This document shows positions 37,930 through 41,896 of a stretch of DNA of 41,896 nt, piece by piece. The position numbers were made by a program, and so were the translations under genes. The notes under the pieces are model-generated. The model was not told the origin of the DNA, searched no databases, and worked only from the letters and a program-made list of their open reading frames with translations. The stretch's first letter is position 1, and each line of letters starts with the position of its first letter. The stretch lies in NCBI GenBank assembly GCA_903908165.1, contig CAIVQX010000023.1, forward strand, positions 1 to 41,896. The letters are read 5' to 3'. Source of the stretch: an uncultured Methylococcaceae bacterium. GTDB lineage: Bacteria > Pseudomonadota > Gammaproteobacteria > Methylococcales > Methylomonadaceae.

Positions 37930-39966
37930 ATGTCAGAAAGAAAAATTCTTGTTACCAGTGCCCTTCCCTATGCAAATGGACCAATACATTTAGGTCACTT
38001 GGTTGAATATATTCAAACAGATATTTGGGTTCGTTTTCAGAAACAACGTGGTAATCAGTGTTATTTTATATGTGCTGATGATACTCATGGCACACCCATA
38101 ATGCTTAAAGCTGATCGGGAAGGAATAACTCCAGAAGAACTGATATCAAAAGTAGGCATTGAACACTTAGCAGACTTTACTGAATTTAATGTAATCTTCG
38201 ATAATTATCACAGTACACATTCCGAGGAAAATAGAGTTTTCTCTTCTCTAATCTATAATCGATTACGAAGTGCAGGTCATATTAACTCCCGAACTATTAC
38301 TCAGGCTTACGATCCAGTCAAATTAATGTTCTTACCGGATCGATTTATAAAGGGGGAGTGCCCAAAATGTGGTGCACTTGATCAATATGGCGATGGCTGT
38401 GAAGCCTGTGGTGCAACTTATTCACCAATCGAATTAAAAAATGCTGTTTCCGCTATATCTGGCAAAAAACCCATTGAGAAAGATTCTGTACATTACTTTT
38501 TCAACTTAGCTGACTTCGCCAGTATGCTAAATGAATGGACTACTGAGGGTCATTTACAACCTGAAGTTTGTAATAAATTAGCAGAATGGTTGAAAAGTGG
38601 GCTGCAGCAGTGGGATATTTCTCGTGATGCACCTTACTTTGGATTCGAAATTCCTGATGCTCCTGGTAAATATTTTTATGTATGGCTAGATGCCCCTATC
38701 GGTTATATGGCCAGTTTCAAAAATTTGTGCGATAAACAAGGCTTGATTTTTGATGAATTCTGGTCAGAAGATAGCACTACTGAACTTTATCATTTTATTG
38801 GAAAAGACATCATTTATTTCCATGCTTTATTCTGGCCTGCAATGCTGAGTGGAGCAAACTTTAGGCTACCGACAGCGATTTTTGCTCATGGATTTTTGAC
38901 AGTAAATGGCGAAAAAATGTCCAAGTCCCGAGGGACTTTCATTACTGCAAGAACTTACTTAAATCACTTAAATCCAGAATATCTTCGCTATTATTTTGCT
39001 GCCAAACTCAACGCAGGTGTTGATGATATTGACCTTAACTTTGACGATTTTAGTCAACGAGTTAACTCTGACTTAGTCGGTAAAGTTGTCAATATAGGCA
39101 GTCGTTGTAGTGGCTTTATTAATAAACGATTTAACAATAAATTATCTTCTAGTTGTTCTGAACCTGCTTTATTTCAGGAATTTATTAACGCTAATACACA
39201 AATAGCTGAATTTTATGACACTCGCGAATATGGCAAAGCAATGCGAGAAATCATGGCGTTAGCGGATAAAGCTAATCAATATATTGATGAAAAGAAACCT
39301 TGGTTAATTGCCAAGCAAGATAATAAAAATTCAGAATTACATGATATTTGCTCTGTAGGTATTAATCTATTTCGCTTGCTAATGGCTTATTTAAAACCTG
39401 TAACGCCATCGTTAGCAACTGAGGCTGAAAAATTTTTAGCTATTGACACACAAGTTTGGCCAAATCGAGCAACCCCACTAATAGATCATACTATCAATAC
39501 ATTTATACCATTAATGATTCGGGTTGAAGCAGATAAAATATCTGCAATTATTGATGATTCCAAAGATAACCTTGAAAAAACGATTGATATATCTATTAAA
39601 GGTTCACAAATGAAAGAACCAACATTTGAACCTATTGCCAATACTATTGAATTTAATGATTTTGCTAAGCTAGATCTACGTATTGCCAAAATAATAAAAG
39701 CAAATCACGTAAAAGACTCTGATAAATTACTTCAACTAACTGTCGATATTGGTGATGAGACTCGCAATATATTTGCAGGCATCAAATCTGCTTATTCACC
39801 AGAAGATTTAGAGGGGAAGTTAACATTAGTTGTCGCAAACCTTGTGCCTAGAAAAATGCGTTTTGGTACATCTGAAGGGATGGTATTAGCAGCAGGTCCA
39901 GGTGATAAAAATATTTGGATTTTAAGTCCAGATCAGGGAGCGGTGGCAGGCATGCGCGTTAAATAG
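37930..39966 (+). CDS. metG: Methionyl-tRNA synthetase
   Basis: 678 residues, full-length class Ia synthetase. The HIGH motif is in [21 protein letters not shown]. Zinc-knuckle cysteines are in [23 protein letters not shown]. The KMSKS loop is in [11 protein letters not shown], and the anticodon-binding helical domain follows. The C-terminal EMAP/Trbp-like domain ([26 protein letters not shown] ... GMVLAAG) is present, so this is the dimeric long form. Confidence 0.98.
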   Translation: MSERKILVTSALPYANGPIHLGHLVEYIQTDIWVRFQKQRGNQCYFICADDTHGTPIMLKADREGITPEELISKVGIEHLADFTEFNVIFDNYHSTHSEENRVFSSLIYNRLRSAGHINSRTITQAYDPVKLMFLPDRFIKGECPKCGALDQYGDGCEACGATYSPIELKNAVSAISGKKPIEKDSVHYFFNLADFASMLNEWTTEGHLQPEVCNKLAEWLKSGLQQWDISRDAPYFGFEIPDAPGKYFYVWLDAPIGYMASFKNLCDKQGLIFDEFWSEDSTTELYHFIGKDIIYFHALFWPAMLSGANFRLPTAIFAHGFLTVNGEKMSKSRGTFITARTYLNHLNPEYLRYYFAAKLNAGVDDIDLNFDDFSQRVNSDLVGKVVNIGSRCSGFINKRFNNKLSSSCSEPALFQEFINANTQIAEFYDTREYGKAMREIMALADKANQYIDEKKPWLIAKQDNKNSELHDICSVGINLFRLLMAYLKPVTPSLATEAEKFLAIDTQVWPNRATPLIDHTINTFIPLMIRVEADKISAIIDDSKDNLEKTIDISIKGSQMKEPTFEPIANTIEFNDFAKLDLRIAKIIKANHVKDSDKLLQLTVDIGDETRNIFAGIKSAYSPEDLEGKLTLVVANLVPRKMRFGTSEGMVLAAGPGDKNIWILSPDQGAVAGMRVK

Positions 39967-40060
39967 GTATAACAAGAATATATCCCTTATTGAGGGTAAA
40001 CTTTCAATTTCACAATCAAAAAAGCATAAATAAAAGTATTAAAATACAGAACCTTAAATA

Positions 40061-41311
40061 TCATTCGGCCACATGGGGTTTAATAATAAAACTTTGTTGC
40101 TTAGAAACCAACTCTTTCAGAGCAATTTTTTTAACTAAAACAGCAATAAAAATTAGATGATAAAGTAAGTCCCAATAAGAAAGACCCAAAAATGCTGTTC
40201 CAACCATATAACAAATCAGAGATGCTCTAATCATAGAGCAATAATTGCTCACCCATTCCATACCTTCAAACTTAGATGTTTTTTTAGGAAGATTTGTCAA
40301 GTTGACCAAAGTTCCCAGTATTAATGAGAGCCAAAGTCCAAATGCAACAAAACCGTGTTCAGAAAACATTTCAACGTAAGAGCTATGCCAATCACGTTGC
40401 GTAACATACATCCATCCTTCAAAACCCGCCCCAACAAAAGGATGTTCAAGGGTATGGTTCCAACCATCAGTCCAAGCCTCTACTCTGCCCATTGCAGAGT
40501 CATCTGTCTGATATGTTTCAATAGTATTCATACGGCCAAACCATTCTTGTGGCAAATAATCTTTAACAAAGAAAGCGCCAAGCACAATTAATGGGATTGC
40601 CAATAATTTATGTTTACTATTCAATATCAAGATTAATGTAAGTATAGCCATAGTAAGTAATGCCCCACGAGACCATGAAGATAGTGATGCAGCATATATA
40701 ATCGGTATAACGAATAAAATTCCTTTTTTAAATAATGGATTGATTGTTTCTCTTTGCCAAATCAATAATAAAGGAATACAAATTAACATCGCCACTGCAA
40801 ATGCATTATTTTCTTCAAATTGAGTGTTTGGTGGCCCATAAACACGGGTAGAGAAACCGTGCAATATTGCAAATAACCCTCCTTTAAAAGCGACAACTCC
40901 AATTGAAGCGGCAATAGTGACTATTAAACAATAAAGCTTAAAACGTGTATTTATAAGAACTAGAGTAAAATAAAAAGGTAAATATATTTTTGTGACAAAC
41001 CAAAATCGTTGCCAAGCTATATCCGGAGAGTAGGCTTGTGTCGAAGTGATTGCAAAATATAGCCAAAGTAATATAAAAACCGTAATTCGCCAATCCTTGG
41101 GAAGTCTATCTTTGTCTTTTGCAGTCAATGTACGAAAACATACAACTAAAAAAAGTACATAATAAACTGGTAGTGAACGCACAAACCCCCAAGCATAGGC
41201 ATGAGGATTCAAGTAACTAAAAACAGCCAGTGATAAAACACCCAGCCATGGTTTTTTAAGTGCTGCGTAAATGCAGCCCACCACAAACACAAGTACTACA
41301 AAATCACGCAT
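40061..41311 (-). CDS. XrtA-associated O-antigen-ligase/Wzy-like membrane protein
   Basis: 416 residues with about ten hydrophobic segments. Starts MRDFVVLVFVVGCIYAALKKPWLGVLSLAVFSYLNPHAYAWGF, the opening of the exosortase-A-associated putative O-glycosylation ligase family. The periplasmic loop carries GRMNTIETYQTDDSAMGRVEAWTDGWNHTLEHPFVGAGFEGW and DWHSSYVEMFSEHGFVAFGLWL, the Wzy_C signature of O-antigen ligases and polymerases. It probably polymerises or transfers the polysaccharide made by the block at 16-32 kb, from which it is split by housekeeping genes. There is no Shine-Dalgarno sequence: the start follows a T-tract and A-run directly. Confidence 0.9.
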   Translation of the reverse strand: MRDFVVLVFVVGCIYAALKKPWLGVLSLAVFSYLNPHAYAWGFVRSLPVYYVLFLVVCFRTLTAKDKDRLPKDWRITVFILLWLYFAITSTQAYSPDIAWQRFWFVTKIYLPFYFTLVLINTRFKLYCLIVTIAASIGVVAFKGGLFAILHGFSTRVYGPPNTQFEENNAFAVAMLICIPLLLIWQRETINPLFKKGILFVIPIIYAASLSSWSRGALLTMAILTLILILNSKHKLLAIPLIVLGAFFVKDYLPQEWFGRMNTIETYQTDDSAMGRVEAWTDGWNHTLEHPFVGAGFEGWMYVTQRDWHSSYVEMFSEHGFVAFGLWLSLILGTLVNLTNLPKKTSKFEGMEWVSNYCSMIRASLICYMVGTAFLGLSYWDLLYHLIFIAVLVKKIALKELVSKQQSFIIKPHVAE

Positions 41312-41315
41312 TTTT

Positions 41316-41358
41316 AAAAAAAAGATGTTTGATAAAAAATAAACATTTCTTTATCAAA
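41316..41358 (-). terminator. Stem-loop with T8 tract just upstream of the ligase start
   Basis: On the minus strand TTTGATAAA (complement of 41350-41358) pairs with TTTATCAAA (complement of 41328-41336) over a 13-base loop, then CATC and eight Ts (41323-41316). It fits an intrinsic terminator for the upstream fragment, or an attenuator-like element in the ligase leader because the ligase ATG is at 41311. Confidence 0.45.
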
Positions 41359-41464
41359 AAGCATATAAAAAAATCTAATCGTTTATAAGTAGTTAAAGGT
41401 TTATTTATTTTTTTGTACATTCATTTGTTTAATTAAATTTAACCATGGTTTTATACCTTTATCA

Positions 41465-41722
41465 TCAGTATACATATTCATTTAATTCATTTCGTCTAAA
41501 TGGGTATAAACCCTGCTCTATTACCTTAATTAAGCCATTAATATATTTGATAAAGTTTTCATTATGATCCACCGGATGTATTGCCCAGCTGTCAGCTTCA
41601 TTCATTGACCATCGCTCTCGCGCCTTTTTATTAGCAGTATAGGTTAGGCTATTCTCCAGTGGTTCTGATCGTTTGCATTGTTCTAAAGGCAACATTTCAT
41701 TTAAGAATCTATTTTTATCCAT
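41465..41722 (-). pseudogene. Orphan reading frame, probable remnant of a gene cut by an IS element
   Basis: 85 residues from ATG at 41722. The same frame continues upstream without a stop (ALKANFISTRYFL) into the end of the IS element at about 41762. Either the IS inserted inside a longer gene, leaving its C-terminal part, or just ahead of a small gene. The protein is hydrophilic (RERWSMNEADSWAIHP, NFIKYINGLIKVIEQGLYPFRRNELNEY). I do not recognise the family. Lack of a ribosome site before the internal ATG favours the remnant view. Confidence 0.45.
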
Positions 41723-41761
41723 TAAAAAATATCGTGTAGATATGAAATTAGCTTTAAGAGC

Positions 41762-41896
41762 TGGCCCCAATTGTTTAAACAGACATTATCAATTTATAAG
41801 TGAATATCTGTCATTGTATTAAGCTGCTTTTTTTAATGGTGACAACAAACCATAATAGGCTTCATCGGGAGTCAGTCTATTCAGATTTGAATGAGG
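41762..41896 (-). mobile_element. End of an IS3-type insertion sequence (continues past the window)
   Basis: The transposase stop codon lies 58 bases inside a plausible terminal inverted repeat, TGGCCCCAATTGTTTAAACA, which starts at 41762 with the TG typical of IS3 ends. The other end and any target duplication are outside the window, so the boundary is a prediction. Confidence 0.55.
41819..41896 (-). CDS. IS3-family transposase (OrfB), C-terminal 25 residues, cut by window edge
   Basis: The frame entering from the right edge reads PHSNLNRLTPDEAYYGLL and ends SPLKKAA with a stop. The motif RPHSxLxxxTPxEAY is the conserved end of the DDE integrase-core transposases of IS3/IS481 type. The catalytic DDE residues lie outside the window, so intactness cannot be judged. 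Confidence 0.8.
   Translation of the reverse strand, partial: PHSNLNRLTPDEAYYGLLSPLKKAA

Overview
The window looks like a chromosomal segment of an AT-rich gammaproteobacterium. The fimV-asd pair, the Mrp/ApbC gene divergent from metG, ycgL and dcd are typical of Gammaproteobacteria. The exosortase-A (XrtA/EpsH) exopolysaccharide genes and a partial multicopper-oxidase-like gene would fit a type I methanotroph (Methylococcales). That placement is an inference; no methane-oxidation gene lies in the window.

Layout. 1-543: 5' part of a secreted multicopper-oxidase-like gene leaving the left edge. 989-6291: a large Hsp70-family ATPase, a BBP2-type outer-membrane porin, a small membrane protein, ssb and a tiny membrane peptide. 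6305-10285 (minus strand): adk, asd and fimV. 10610-16077: sucA, sucB and an E3-like flavoprotein gene, ordered as a 2-oxoglutarate dehydrogenase operon. 16399-32555: a 16-kb co-directional XrtA/PEP-CTERM-associated polysaccharide block: PrsT lipoprotein, UDP-hexuronate epimerase, nucleotide-sugar dehydrogenase, Wza-type export lipoprotein, chain-length protein, tyrosine autokinase, beta-barrel, AAA ATPase, deacetylase, FemAB-like protein, glycosyltransferase and amidotransferase. 32648-35605 (minus strand): an overlapping trio of CPBP intramembrane protease, gamma-glutamyltransferase and Sfp-type phosphopantetheinyl transferase. 35659-39966: ycgL, dcd, apbC and metG. 40061-41311 (minus strand): an XrtA-associated O-antigen-ligase-like protein. 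At the right edge an IS3-type element, of which only the transposase C-terminus is visible, abuts a short orphan reading frame.

How the genes work together. The epimerase and dehydrogenase would supply UDP-uronic acids. The glycosyltransferase and amidotransferase would build or decorate the chain. The Wza-type protein, chain-length protein, tyrosine kinase and barrel would form the export machine, and the deacetylase, FemAB-like protein and ligase would modify or transfer the product. The exosortase, any PEP-CTERM substrate, the sensor/regulator pair and the priming sugar transferase are not in this window, so the system must be split across loci.

The most unusual signal is the third gene of the sucAB operon. 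It is a full-length E3 (dihydrolipoyl dehydrogenase) homologue that keeps both dinucleotide-binding motifs but has lost both redox cysteines (His52, Ser57), the conserved Lys after them (Met61) and the catalytic C-terminal His (Asn456). It cannot work as a classical dihydrolipoyl dehydrogenase. Other points worth a look are a 19-base match to a loxP half-site in a convergent intergenic gap, a hairpin plus T-tract and a Phe-rich mini-ORF immediately before the ligase start, and palindromes near ssb.
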